From the NCBI GenBank assembly GCA_032622095.1, contig CP136067.1:192344052-192408051 (forward strand): a DNA stretch of 64,000 bases, given 5' to 3'. Source of the DNA: Siphonodentalium dalli (taxonomy: Eukaryota > Mollusca > Scaphopoda > Gadilida > Siphonodentaliidae). The position numbers and the translations under genes are program-made. Positions 39,001 through 47,203 of this stretch are shown one piece after another. The notes beneath the pieces were generated by a model. That model was not told the DNA's origin, made no database searches, and was given only the letters and a program-made list of their open reading frames with translations. Within the stretch, counting starts at the first letter, position 1; every line of letters begins with the position of its first letter.

Positions 39001-42000
39001 TTGACATAATAGACAAAAACTTAACCCTCCCCCAATTTCACAAATAACCAGATAGATGCGTCAATGCAGTTTGTGTACAACATATAAATTGACAATGCAC
39101 AGTTTACCTTGTCATATGGTGTAGAACCGTACGGGGACACTGATAATGTAAAACATAGTTCAAATCCTAGATTAGGAAGGTAATCAAATCCAAGATGGCG
39201 TCCAAGATGGCCGCCAATTTGTATATTGACACTCTATACACCTGATGTATGCTAACCAGACTAGATCATCGCGTGTGCTTTATATAATATGGCATTTTGT
39301 TGGATGGAGTCTGTATATTAATACGTATAAGGCAACTGGCTACGTAAAACCGACGATGGAGACCAAAATGGCCATCAAAATAAACAGAACTGTTCCGATA
39401 AAACGACCAACTTCTGAGTTGCAAGAAAATAGCATGGTATGAGAGTTGTAGCTTATTTGATCGTACATATATGTCATTGTGGCCAATGTGATCCGTATCT
39501 GAAGAGACTAGGGACATTAAGATAGTAACTGTTCATTAATTTCTCGAAATAACGACATAATATAATGTCAAATTGCCTAAATAGGACCGAATTTCAACCT
39601 GAAATCCAAGCATTGAAATATGTCAATTTTCTGCTACACGATGCTACAACTGCAAACATCCACATTTGCATAGCAATAATGGAAGCCACAATGCCGATTA
39701 AAACATACCTGTGCACTAATAGTTATTCAATTATCAATAACTAAAGGAGTTGTTCCATGCTAGGAGCACATTAGACACGCAAGCATATACGAAAAGGTTG
39801 GGCAACTTTGTTCACATTACCCCGCGAATGTTGTCAATTGCTTACTATGGTAGTTCGTTTCTACGTTCAAAGGAGTGATGTTCCAATGTAATAACGGACA
39901 ATAACCACCAGCAATTTAGACCGAACTAAAATTGTTTTCTCTACATTTTCACGGGGCGCCACCACGCACGGAAATGGGTGTTTGCATAAGCAGTTCTAAT
40001 TCGTATTTGTTTAGTACTTCTCAACTCTGAGGATTTAGATAACAATAAACGGGTTCGTTACAAATACTCATTTTATGAACTATTCGCCATAGCAACCGAT
40101 AGTTTAAATCAATTTCCCACCAACATACTATATTCATGTGTGTCTCAGTAGTGGTTGACGAGTTAATTCACAGGATTGTGCACACACTTCCATATTATAT
40201 TATTTCACACCGGCAGTCCAAGATTCGCGTCGATATAGCAATATATTAATACATCTATTGAGCGTTTTGTTATGATGTTCATCTATTTTCGTCAAGAGAC
40301 GACGAAATGATAATTTTCTACCATATTTTATATTGGATAAGGCCTACCAATTCGTAGACAATTTCGTTAGACATTTAACCACCGATAACATGATTTCACC
40401 ATGCTAGTAATTATCAGCACTGAGTAACATACATCTAGCGGATCTACACAGCCGGGTGACACGATTAATTTGATATGCGGATGTTTTATAAACATAATTT
40501 AATCATTAGCTGTCAACTCGGGGAACACTGTAAAACAGTTAGTTGACACATGTGCGCGGGCATTTCTGCCAAGTACGATAAGCCGAGAAGTTGCGATGCG
40601 CTGGCTGCAATTGCATGCTGTGACAGTATTGTTGGATTCAATTGACCCAATTATGTGTGTGTAATCTTACACGTACCATATTTACTAATTTAATATGCTT
40701 GAAGCAAAGGGTGTTGCTACTTTCGAAGTTTCATATGTGTTGGAAACTATGTGTAAGTTTACTATATGCCTTGCCACCTGTCGCCGAAGAATCTATATTG
40801 TGAGCAAATAGGTCCAACAGCCATCAAATGTCCGATTGCGATTGTCTATATATGTCACACATTCAATCCAACGACAATAATTTGACAAGAACGTGTGTCA
40901 CACTCGAATATAGGACCGCCGCCACATGCAACTGTGGAACCTGGTTTGATTGTATGGTGCTCACATGGTAAACTTAGTCAAATAATACCGACCCATTACG
41001 GCTTCAAATTCCCCAATATTAAGCTAAACATAAGGATTCAAAATCAATGGTTTCTGGGTTGTCTACTTAGATGATTGCACACAATAACTACCACACCTAT
41101 GTTCATTATATGATATTTGTGATAATCGCATGCTTGCATATATGCTTTCGGTCAGATACATATAAATGTTCCACGCATATCGTACAATGTATCCTGGGGA
41201 TAAATAACAGAATCATGAATATTTGACATATATCAGATAAGTAGGTTGTTCCATTGCAGACAATTGGCGATCGTGCGAAGGAGCTGCTACTTATTGTTTG
41301 TGTGAAAAGTACTCCATGGCTTGTATATTTCTCGAGAACTATCTTACATACACCTGTAGCGGATATACTCTATTTTGATCAGATAAGCTTTGTGTAGTCT
41401 GAGTGGTCTTGTGCGGGTAGTCGCTGTGTGGACCAACTAATTCCGCGGATATGGCTGGTAACATGTGACCAACGGGTTGTCGTCCCGTTGGTTGAAATGG
41501 ATCAGCATCAGCGAAAGGGGCAACTTTAGTTTGAAAAGCATCATTCTAATGTCTGAGCAACTGAGTATATGACATTTTGAACACGTCTTCTAACTGTGTG
41601 GCTTTCTAATCCTTGCACTTGATATTTCATCTTTGGATAATTGCCTACATTGCTCCATACTGATATATAAATTGGATGATATAGTTTTATCCCATTCGGG
41701 TACTGTACGTGAATCTAATAGTTGTGTACGTGTTACGAAGAATCGTGCGATACCTACAGTGTGAGACCAACTGGCATGCATCCAAAATTCACGGGACTTA
41801 GCACTATCAATACCCAGGCCTCACACTCACCATTATCATTTAAAGCATTATCTTTTACAAATTAGGGGTCAGTTTTGATAATATTCTACCTGTTCCAATC
41901 AAACGCTGAAAGTTGGTTCTGTGCAACATGCTTGGGGTGAGCTCCAAGTAACTTGATATTGTTTCAAACAACCAATGCCTTGTATAAAGTTAAACACTGC

Positions 42001-45000
42001 GTATAATGAGTTTAAATATACTGTGATAGCAACGTGAATCCTGGGCAGCCAGTAAGATATAAACTAATATGGAAGCGAATGCATATATATAACTCGCCGA
42101 AGTCATCAGCCACTACTCAGACATACATGATCTATAGTAAGTTAGCAGGACAATAATTAAACTATTGGTCGTCAATGTGTATTCAATAAAATAATGAATA
42201 CTCCTGCAACCGTGTATATCAAGCGTAGAATTAAGCACTGCTAAGCAAATACTAAAATGAACTGCTTAAGTAAATAAGTATAAATCCACATGTGATGGTA
42301 CCCTAGCAGCGTTTTTTTTAGATTTGTTTCGGTTATTTCAATGGAACATCACTCCACTGAACGCTAAAACCAATGACCACAGTACGCAATTGACAACATT
42401 GACGAGATATATAAACTAAGTTGTCCATCCTTTGCATACCCGCACTTATCAGGATTCGAAATTGGTTGTCATCGCTTGACGGCTTGTAAGCGGGTCTAAA
42501 GAGCCATTACCATGGGACACTTACATTTGTTATTGAGGATTGAATATGTATATTTTGGCGGCATTGTAGCTTCAATTCTTATTGTACTAATATAAAAGTC
42601 AGCAGTTTCATCATCAAGCAGAACGTTGACTTGTATGCTTGTATACCACAACATGGATATAAGGTTGAAACAGTCCCATTGTGGAAATTTGGCATTGCAT
42701 GTCGATTTTGAGAAAAAAAATGAGCATTTACTTTCTCAAAGCCAATAGTTTTAACGGATTCGGATCACGTTATCCGCAGCCATATATGCACGAACGAACA
42801 AGCTACAAACTTCATAACATGCAGATGCTATTGCAACTCAGAAAAATATATAACTTGGAAGAATTCGACAGATATGCTATATTTGCACAGAGTTGACGCA
42901 CGACACGTTGTCTGAATCGCCATGAATTTTTGACGCGTCACGCTACATATTTTACCATGACGTCACGAAATCAGAACGAAAGCAAAAAACAATGTCGAAT
43001 CAGATTAAGTGTAAAAATTAGCCCCATATATTGCAAATATGTGTTCATTATTTCCCATTTTGATGCCCGGTCAGCCGGTTGTCTATTGCCTGTCAAACCG
43101 CTGAAAATGTGTCTATTTTTCGGTAGGATACCGTAAGAAACATAGCGAAAATTTATATTTTGTCACCCATTTCGGCTCGGCGCCCTCTGAATTCGAAAAC
43201 TAGAGTAATTTTCCCATAAGAAAATGATGGTCGCATAAATTCCCCCGATGTGCGACGGTCACCCCCCCCCCCCCCCCACCACCACCGCCTAGACTACTAT
43301 ACAAGATCAACCGTACAGTAGCTCATTTTACCAAACTTCTCAACCCTACGAAGGAGTTTTACATGTTGTCAAAATATTTTTTTTGGTCATCAAATCTTCA
43401 CTAAAATACACACATGTTAACTATAATTTAGAACAGTAATAATTGTAATTTCGGTAAAACTATGGTACATGTGACAATATTGCTTAACACGAATGGCAAC
43501 TTAACAAACACGTGGACAATGCAATTTTATTTCTTTTGTGTCATCATAAACTTCCATTTTCAATAATAAATATGACCATAACGCACGACGCATAGTGTCT
43601 GTCGGTGCTAAGTTATGTGCTAGTCGGTGTCCATGTGTTGTTAACCCAAAAAATAATATGAAATAATCCGAAAATGGCCAATGAACAACACTCGATCATC
43701 AATTTCACGTCTTTTTAATATACGAGGGTCACAGCGACAATGACAGAACGGCGACAGCCAGACAGTAATTTTCATTCACGTATAGTCTGGTCGATAAAAG
43801 TTTGACTGAGAAAAAATTTGGACTAAGTTGGTTTTTATTCAATTTTGAAGAGGAATATATATCCTCAATAACATATCCAAAAATCGCTAAAATCCGCTTT
43901 GAGCAATTGTTTTTACAGAGATTTTTAAAATGCCCATTTGCAGGTCTTGGGAAGTAGAATTTTTCTACAATATCCCCCATCGGCGACACCAGAACGTCTT
44001 ACTCCTCCATCCAATATATACCACTTTGTGTGTAAAATTAGAATACGGGAACGAATAGAGTGACAAGGGTTGAAAGTAATGCAATCGCGGCCCAGAAATG
44101 GCTGTGAGAATGGCCGAAACTCTAAGCCATGCTATTACGAAAGCAACTCATTGGATAAGCACATAGAACTGAAAATATGTATTGGTAATATACAAATATG
44201 TTTTAAATATCTTTAAAGGTAACATATCATTAAAACAGATCCGTCTGAATGATTTATCGATCACTGCAATGCAAGTTTAACCAAATGATGTGCGCCTTTA
44301 TAGATTATTTATTGAATGTAATGCAGAAACTGAAATGCACACACTTGCGGTGTAAATAATAGTAACATTTTCGGAATTTTCAACACTCTCCGTGATAATA
44401 AACCATAATACATGTATGTCGTAATGATTATACTGTACAAAACACTCATCTCTTCAATAGATTAGCACCCAATCTTACCAGATCGTCCATACGCAACACA
44501 GGTTACTTGTGAGGTGCGATCTTTTGTTTGCATGACTTGTGGAAGTAACGTACGGAAAATCACCCAAACCCACCCACCCTAAAGTGGAATTCGACTTATA
44601 CGGGACCAAACCGGTCAATAGTGGTGTCATAAACTGTTTTACAAACATCTCCGTTATTTCGTTAATATTACGTTTTTCTAAATAATTGTTTTCTCTAAAT
44701 ACGTATTTCAGACGTATTACATAATCTGAGAAATGTTATATTAACGAAATAACGGAGATGTTTGTGGAATAAAACAGTTAGGGAAAAAATTTATTAATTT
44801 CATCGCACCCCACAAGTACGATCTGGTGAGAGCGAAGATACGGTAGAATTGTGCATTTTATTTTTAACTAATGTTCATGCTGAAACCATATGGGTTTCTT
44901 AGTAGACATGTTTGTTCCAATTATTTCATTAGGCACATTACTACAGGAATATTTTACCACGCAATGCACAATACATTTTTCCGTATATTGTTGACTGAAG

Positions 45001-46778
45001 ATATCTTACCATTGCCACCCACGTACTTCGGCTAAATATCAGCGTCATCGGCGTTTAAAGTTATTATTTCTGCGTTGACCAGTCACTCAATGTTGCTGTT
45101 TATGGTTCTGTGTGTAGCAGATATGTGTAACATTAAAGAGAATTGGTAAACGCGGTGATGCGGTTGCAGAAAACGCAGTACGTTTCACGTATATGTGGCC
45201 TTATAGTGAATATAATCAAATTTAAATTCCTGGTATAAAGACAGTCTCTGCCACAGAGTATGTAGCCAATTTTTGTTAAATTTAATAATTTATTGAAGAT
45301 AGTCTATACTCTTTTGTATTTTGATAAATTGCGTTCATAATATACAATGTACCACCGTCCATTATTGTGATAAAAGCGAAATATTCGTGCTTCATCACTT
45401 GACCGGAGGCATGCAACGTACTACTATTTTAAGACAGGGACAATATGATCTACACATTTTACCCAGTACTCTATGAATAGCTCCCATACTGTTCTAAAGT
45501 AGTGAATTCTGACAGATTTGATTGTAGATATAACAATACATGATAATCGGTCAGATTCGTGAGACTGCTCTGAGTACATATAATTTCTGCTTCTAGAAAA
45601 GGTCACAGAATCAATACATTCCTATTAAATCACATTTAAAGGTACTCAATCCGTAAAGAGGGTCCCCATCTCAACAGATTTCAACAACAACAATCCGATC
45701 AGAGGGTCCTATATTACTATTTCTTTGGCTTTGGGGATAAAAAGTATTTGATTCGAGTCGAGGAACCCATCAAAGCTCAGAGTTATTAGATATTGATTTT
45801 TGAAATTTGTTATTAACTCGAGATGAGTACTAATAACTGCCGTAATCTGCTCTGGATGTGTACTCCAAATCTATTCAAACAGACAAGGATGGATAACTCT
45901 AAAATCAAGTGGTAATTTTAACGCAATTTTGACTGAGTTTTGGGCCAGATAGTATTCCCGATAATGAAAAATAATAGATTTCTAAAATCGATATCTAACA
46001 AATCTGAGCTTTGATGGGTGACTTCCTCGACTCGAATCAAATATTTTTGACCCCCGAAGCCATTGAAATAGTAATTGAGAGGAGTTTTATCGGATTGAGT
46101 ACCTTTAACTGTTTATTTACACATTTTATCATTTTAAGATAAATAGTACAGATCAAACTGCGTTATTTTTCTGTTTATGGGCGCCCAAAAAGTCCAGATT
46201 TAATCGTAGTTGGTGGACCCAACTATTCAAACAGAGCTAAATGCTTTGCTCTGATTATAAACGTCAGGTTTACGGACTAACTTAACCGTTAAATGAGACC
46301 ATGCTTCCGCTTGCTCTCTACATTAGAGCGGACTTGAATTCATACATATCTTATCAAAAGTTTCCCTCTGAACAGATTGGAAGTTATTTGAATGCAAATT
46401 CTTACCAGTAACGTTGCTACCCAAAGCAAGCTTGAATAGTTCGCTGTTGAATCGGTCAGATGTCTTGTCCCCTTCTTTCACAAATAAATGTTTCAGAGTA
46501 TCGTATCCATTGACAACTATGAAGAGTTTGTTGAACACTTGGAAGGAGAATATGTCTCCATATATCTCTCGGAGTTCCTTGTTGAGATCTCTCGGGTCCC
46601 GGTTTCTTACGTCCAGAAGATTTCCTATGATGGGTAGACGTCTTGGTCCGGGTGGTAAATTAGAATGTCTCGATCTGGTTAATAATGTTAAATATCCAAG
46701 CAAGAACAAAATAACGAAAACAAAAACGCTCGTAATATTCCGTGATATGAAATCGATAAGAAAGTCAACGAGAGCCAT
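5852..46778 (-). CDS. Cytochrome P450, CYP2 clan, four-exon gene
   Basis: Four minus-strand exons join into one open frame of 503 codons plus stop: 46778-46406 (373 nt), 21404-20889 (516 nt), 8725-8285 (441 nt) and 6033-5852 (182 nt). All junctions are GT-AG and phase 1. The product is a haem-thiolate mono-oxygenase of endoplasmic-reticulum type: membrane anchor about residues 15-33, proline hinge PPGP 42-45, C-helix WxxxR (W134, R138), I-helix AGTETT 310-315, ExxR E367-R370, PSRF 422-425, haem loop FSIGRRICLG 441-450 with the ligand Cys448. The length fits microsomal CYP2-type enzymes. Substrate and subfamily cannot be assigned. The gene spans 41 kb because introns 1 and 2 hold large transposon and palindrome blocks, yet no disabling change is seen in the exons. 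Confidence 0.85.
6250..6523. repeat. 39-bp minisatellite, seven units, in P450 intron 3
   Basis: Seven head-to-tail 39-bp units of the form ATGTTAAATAAGCAAACTC...AATTCTGAATGTG. Several adjacent units are identical and the outer ones carry substitutions. Because 39 is a multiple of three, long open frames run through the array on both strands (13-residue repeats). It lies in intron 3 of the P450 gene. The second gene copy shows no such array between its exons 4 and 3. Confidence 0.9.
6623..7179 (-). mobile_element. TTAA-flanked MITE, inverted partner of 10490-11089
   Basis: The ends are TTAAAGGGGTA at the left and ...GTACAGATCCATTTAA at the right. The sequence is an inverted, diverged copy of 10490-11089. 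Shared blocks include CCCGGTGATAACAACGATC near the left end and TACTCAACA...TTCTACGACTC near the right. TTAA termini suggest a piggyBac-type non-autonomous element. No coding capacity is seen. It lies in P450 intron 3. Confidence 0.65.
7461..7862. repeat. Imperfect inverted repeat in P450 intron 3
   Basis: About 85 bp at 7461-7550 (ATTATCCAGATTAATTAACC, CTGTCGCTTGATTG) is the inverse of 7775-7862 (CAATCAAGCGACATTCTTCAG, CCGTCTGGATAATT). The middle (7545-7690) resembles 60250-60490 in the duplicate gene copy. The structure could be a foldback element or a recombined remnant. No gene is seen between 7180 and 8284 apart from this. Confidence 0.5.
8285..8725 (-). CDS. P450 exon 3 (I-helix to meander)
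   Basis: The minus-strand acceptor TTTTCAG lies at 8726 upward, and a donor GTAAC follows the last base, 8285. The 441 nt encode residues 298-443 plus split codons at both ends. Visible motifs are the oxygen-activation motif AGTETT, the K-helix ExxR (ETLR), PSRF, and the start of the haem loop (IPFSI) that exon 4 completes. The frame runs open past the donor, so an unspliced reading would falsely extend the protein. It is about 95 percent identical by eye to the second copy at 61436-61876. Confidence 0.92.
8726..9859. other. Intron 2 of the P450, no gene seen
   Basis: AT-rich. 8800-8945 corresponds to sequence above exon 3 of the second gene copy (61930-62025 and 62699-62760). It includes the 16-bp palindrome GCCGATCACGATCGGC (about 8912-8927), which both copies share. 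The rest shows no gene or recognisable repeat apart from homopolymer runs (C tract near 9345-9360). Confidence 0.5.
9860..11430. repeat. Second copy of the 1.4-2.8 kb dispersed repeat, interrupted by a MITE
   Basis: 9860-10489 and 11090-11430 carry the same blocks as 1429-2830: the 10326-10440 block, an (ACGG)n tract at about 11328-11370, and a terminal hairpin TGTTTACCATAC...GGTATGGGTAAACA at about 11390-11420. The MITE at 10490-11089 sits inside it in a T-rich stretch, so the MITE arrived later. Confidence 0.55.
10490..11089 (+). mobile_element. TTAA-flanked MITE, 600 bp
   Basis: TTAA at both ends and terminal inverted repeats of about 17 bp (TTTAAAGGGGTACTGTAC at the left, its inverse GTACAGTACCCCTTTAAA at the right). 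It has no open frame of note. The termini fit a non-autonomous piggyBac-type element. A diverged inverted relative is at 6623-7179, on the other side of P450 exon 3. Confidence 0.75.
11431..13144. other. No recognisable gene (P450 intron 2)
   Basis: Short open frames only, none resembling a known family. 11430-11500 resembles 62042-62110 in the second P450 copy (words TATACTATAGAATTATT and GACGTATTTTT). Otherwise nothing is recognised. Confidence 0.4.
13145..13680 (+). pseudogene. LINE ORF1 fragment (L1/Tx1-type RNA-binding protein)
   Basis: The first block (13145-13486) contains [12 protein letters not shown], a CHRIG motif, and [17 protein letters not shown]. The second block (13471-13680), in a shifted frame, continues with [15 protein letters not shown] and [11 protein letters not shown]. 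This order is typical of the RRM and C-terminal domains of ORF1 proteins of L1/Tx1/CR1-like retrotransposons, which bind element RNA. A frameshift near 13475 breaks it. It lies 1.9 kb upstream of a same-strand ORF2 and probably belongs to the same element. It stops short of the palindrome arm that begins at 14081. Confidence 0.7.
15586..19209 (+). pseudogene. Tx1/L1-like LINE ORF2 (endonuclease-reverse transcriptase), broken
   Basis: The N-terminal APE-type endonuclease starts at 15586 ([28 protein letters not shown]). The reverse transcriptase follows: [40 protein letters not shown] and the catalytic YVDD near 17630. A cysteine/histidine tail (CNRCQ...SHICWYC) and a C-terminal block end at TAA 19207-19209. 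About 3.6 kb is normal for this ORF. The frame is broken near 15886, 16125, 16730 and 17190, and by a deletion near 18550. The first four breaks also occur in the right-arm copy, so the element was dead before the palindrome formed. It lies antisense to the P450 gene. Confidence 0.88.
20115..20527. repeat. Small foldback inside the left palindrome arm
   Basis: The outer ends ACGGTCGATAAGTATAC and GTATACTCATCGACCGT are inverse to each other. Internally GATGCCTCTCTGCT (about 20331) pairs with AGCAGAGAGGCATC (about 20389), and blocks between show diverged symmetry. The whole is about 410 bp. Because it lies in the arm, it recurs at about 21632-22044. Confidence 0.6.
20583..21576. other. Palindrome loop (994 bp) containing P450 exon 2
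   Basis: This is the only non-palindromic DNA between the two 6.5-kb arms. It holds the whole of P450 exon 2 plus 172 nt of upstream intron (21405-21576) and 306 nt of downstream intron (20583-20888), read on the minus strand. No repeat was recognised in the loop itself. Confidence 0.85.
20889..21404 (-). CDS. P450 exon 2 (C-helix to G/H region)
   Basis: The minus-strand acceptor ACTTCAG precedes GCGTGTTG, and the donor GTAAGT follows base 20889. The 516 nt encode residues 125-297 including split codons. The exon opens with [16 protein letters not shown], the WxxxR C-helix that contacts a haem propionate, and continues through the substrate-recognition D-G region to ...GDTEFC. Phase 1 at both ends matches exons 1 and 3 exactly. 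The frame is open throughout. A truncated, nonsense-bearing relative of its 3' part is at 63218-63308. Confidence 0.92.
21577..28132 (-). repeat. Right arm of giant palindrome (about 6.56 kb)
   Basis: Reverse complement of 14081-20582 with very few differences. It retains the roughly 56 bp lost near 18550 from the other arm (here about 23599-23654). It lies in P450 intron 1, ending 172 nt upstream of the exon 2 acceptor. Beyond 28132 the sequence no longer matches the outer flank of the left arm, and LINE ORF1 (13145-13680) has no counterpart here. Confidence 0.93.
22950..26628 (-). pseudogene. Tx1/L1-like LINE ORF2, mirror copy
   Basis: The same endonuclease-reverse transcriptase as at 15586-19209, on the opposite strand. 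The long reverse-transcriptase frame here runs 25024-23237 (595 codons) because the left-arm deletion is absent. Shared frame breaks lie near 26328, 26085, 25480 and 25020. Residue changes between the copies include G to C in the first Gly of the GCRQGDP motif and in TPLGRIT, and one base lost near 25210. The YVDD box is retained. It lies in the same transcriptional sense as the P450 gene. Confidence 0.88.
28133..29019. other. Spacer between the two palindromes
   Basis: Unique-looking DNA with a possible THAP-type fragment (listed separately) and a 17-base G-rich tract near 28740-28762 next to CGTAGTC-rich short inverted sequence (about 28770-28800). No other gene was recognised. Confidence 0.4.
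28468..28670 (+). pseudogene. Possible THAP-type zinc-finger fragment
   Basis: Starting at an ATG at 28468 the plus strand reads [12 protein letters not shown]. After a frame change near 28560 it reads [12 protein letters not shown] and stops about 20 codons later. C-x4-C at the start and C-S-K-H-F near the end is the spacing pattern of THAP domains, DNA-binding C2CH fingers found in transcription factors and P-element-like transposases. The core W and AVPtm signature are not clear. This could be a decayed exon or transposase piece, and it is a tentative call. Confidence 0.3.
29020..30589 (-). repeat. Left arm of second palindrome (inverted copy of gypsy 5' part)
   Basis: Reverse complement of 30961-32536. 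Coordinates sum to 61556 outside and 61550 nearer the loop, because of small indels (for example CAGTCACTC present on one side). It contains an inverted copy of the 5' flank, the 5' LTR (about 30187-30443) and the first 1.2 kb of the internal region of the Ty3/gypsy element at 31107-36830. Identity is very high, with a handful of substitutions seen. Confidence 0.92.
30590..30960. repeat. Loop of second palindrome, with nested hairpins
   Basis: 371 bp. A roughly 32-base word centred on TATAGTATAGTACATGTGCA (from about 30818) is inverted at about 30893-30925 and again, as a tandem 39-bp duplicate, at about 30932-30965. The loop of the larger palindrome therefore forms its own hairpin. No coding potential. 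Confidence 0.75.
30961..32536 (+). repeat. Right arm of second palindrome
   Basis: This arm is continuous with the rest of the gypsy element to its right, so it is the original and 29020-30589 the inverted copy. It ends at GTGTTA (32531-32536), inside the gypsy internal region. Confidence 0.9.
31107..31369 (+). repeat. 5' LTR of the gypsy element, internally deleted
   Basis: 263 bp, against 391 bp for the 3' LTR. The match is collinear except that about 130 bp present at about 36587-36730 is missing here. The missing piece includes AATAAA-like sequence (TTCAATAAATTC). The inverted copy at about 30187-30443 has the same deletion, so the deletion predates the inverted duplication. Confidence 0.88.
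31430..32670 (+). pseudogene. Gypsy gag-like region, very rich in GAGC/GCTC words
   Basis: Open segments 31573-31923, 31892-32173 and 32422-32667 occupy the gag position between the 5' LTR and pol. The peptides are acidic and hydrophilic with no zinc knuckle or capsid motif that I recognise. The DNA is unusual: the tetranucleotides GAGC or GCTC occur roughly thirty times in about 700 bp (31440-32140), often as GCTCG or CGAGC. The first 1.1 kb also exists inverted at 29020-30120. Confidence 0.5.
33060..33640 (+). pseudogene. Gypsy reverse transcriptase domain
   Basis: Recognisable blocks: FCIDYRLL in one frame just before 33168, then after a frameshift [25 protein letters not shown] (first catalytic Asp), [19 protein letters not shown] and the catalytic box [11 protein letters not shown] near 33455, then [11 protein letters not shown] and [10 protein letters not shown]. 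This is the Ty3/gypsy order. A stop at 33630 and the frameshift near 33180 disable it. Confidence 0.9.
33640..34240 (+). pseudogene. Gypsy RNase H domain
   Basis: In several frames: [17 protein letters not shown]-type connection, [28 protein letters not shown], then after a stop [44 protein letters not shown], and EILHRADA. These match RNase H of gypsy pol, which degrades the RNA strand of the hybrid. Stops near 33950 and 34173 and several frameshifts are present. Confidence 0.85.
34480..35600 (+). pseudogene. Gypsy integrase with GPY/F module
   Basis: The zinc-binding start (H...H...C..C, ending [11 protein letters not shown]) lies near 34530-34700. The catalytic core follows with GIDIVGP (first Asp), [18 protein letters not shown] (second Asp, just after a stop at 34927) and [13 protein letters not shown] (Glu). 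The C-terminal module at 35358-35594 reads [12 protein letters not shown]...YWDGPFEV...[10 protein letters not shown], the GPY/F domain of Ty3/gypsy integrases. In-frame stops at 34927 and 35149 break it. Confidence 0.88.
36030..36404 (+). other. 124-codon Ser/Arg-rich open frame between pol and 3' LTR
   Basis: It lies between the integrase end and the polypurine tract, where some gypsy elements carry an extra gene. It has an RS-type cluster ([17 protein letters not shown]) and Ser/Thr/His-rich sequence, with no signal peptide or membrane segment, so it does not look like an envelope gene. The start codon is uncertain and the frame may be chance, but it is the longest uninterrupted frame in this part of an otherwise broken element. 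Confidence 0.3.
36440..36830 (+). repeat. 3' LTR of the gypsy element
   Basis: 391 bp, TG...CA, preceded by the polypurine tract and followed by the CAAG target duplication. It shares TTTCCGTTCCGTGTATGATA and GTGGACTCTTGTAGAGTCCG with the 5' LTR, and it retains the central segment missing there, with TTCAATAAATTC as a possible polyadenylation signal (about 36708-36722). Confidence 0.9.
36835..38484. other. P450 intron 1 sequence with a small inverted repeat
   Basis: 37017-37058 (ACATTCGGTTGGCGATTATT, ACGATAGGGGAACACC) is inverted at about 37313-37358 (GTGTTCCCCTATCGTATTGC, CCGCCAACC), so a hairpin element of about 340 bp is likely. A G tract lies at 37879-37889. The remaining DNA, including open frames of 60-70 codons, shows nothing I recognise. 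Confidence 0.5.
38485..43296. mobile_element. 4.8-kb foldback element with roughly 440-bp terminal inverted repeats
   Basis: The ends TAGTCTAGGC and GCCTAGACTA are inverse, flanked by CTA on both sides (38482-38484 and 43297-43299), a possible 3-bp target duplication. The inverted repeats run to about 38930 and from about 42860 at roughly 75-80 percent identity by eye. Each carries a long G tract (38505-38526, about 21 G) or C tract (43262-43277) about 20 bp from the end. The interior 3.9 kb has no convincing open frame, so it is non-autonomous. A 3-bp target is used by Harbinger-type transposons among others, but the superfamily is not proven. Confidence 0.7.
43297..45635. other. P450 intron 1 sequence; one hairpin, no gene
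   Basis: 44631-44668 (AAACTGTTTTACAAACATCT, CCGTTATTTCGTTAATAT) is inverted at about 44738-44779, giving a compact hairpin of about 150 bp, probably a small MITE. The rest is AT-rich with no recognised gene. Confidence 0.55.
45636..46108. mobile_element. TTAA-flanked foldback MITE, 473 bp
   Basis: The ends TTAAAGGTACTCAATCCG and CGGATTGAGTACCTTTAA are inverse. The inverted repeat extends inward for about 200 bp on each side (for example TTTGATTCGAGTCGAGGAA both ways). TTAA termini suggest piggyBac-type mobilisation. It lies in P450 intron 1, about 300 bp from exon 1. Confidence 0.78.
46406..46778 (-). CDS. P450 exon 1 (membrane anchor and N-terminus)
   Basis: ATG at 46776-46778 on the minus strand, open for 124 codons to the donor (ACTG then GTAAGAATT) at 46405. 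The first 33 residues end in a strongly hydrophobic stretch ([16 protein letters not shown]), then basic residues and [12 protein letters not shown], the standard microsomal P450 start. The first G of codon 125 is completed by exon 2. The frame stays open past the donor by chance. I chose this ATG because it directly precedes the anchor and gives a family-typical length. Confidence 0.92.
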
Positions 46779-47203
46779 GTCTGTCAGAATGTTTGTGTCG
46801 TCTGCTTTCTAAATGTGTAAAGCATGCGCACTCTAATACTCTAACAGAAAGCATGCATGCATGTGGCAGCCTGGATATCGGGTTACCACATAACCGCCGA
46901 ATGACCCGATGACTTGAAGCCGCGCACTGTTTACATGGGTAATGTTTATGTGAGCGATTGGTGTGAGCTGTCATATATGTGACATTTCTACCACGAAGAC
47001 AGCAAAAAAATGCTGACACGGTGGTGATTATACGCGCGCGATGAAATTAATGCGATAGTCTGGCCGTTGAAGCACTGGACCAAAAATAATATGTTAACAC
47101 GAAAACCATAGTCAGAATTAGTGAAGCCCACGAGATCATATTATTGGGCATTTATTAAATATAAAATATATTGGTTTCATGAATGAAGCACCTCAGAATT
47201 CAG
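46779..47203 (-). promoter_or_regulatory. 5' flank of the P450 gene, likely promoter region
   Basis: The 425 bp between the start codon and the first upstream MITE. It contains GC-rich words (CATGCGCAC, ACGCGCGCGATG), GCATGC repeats (about 46849-46862), and a TATA-like CATATATGAC on the minus strand about 195 bp above the ATG (near 46972-46980). Nothing identifies a start site or a particular regulator. Confidence 0.25.
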
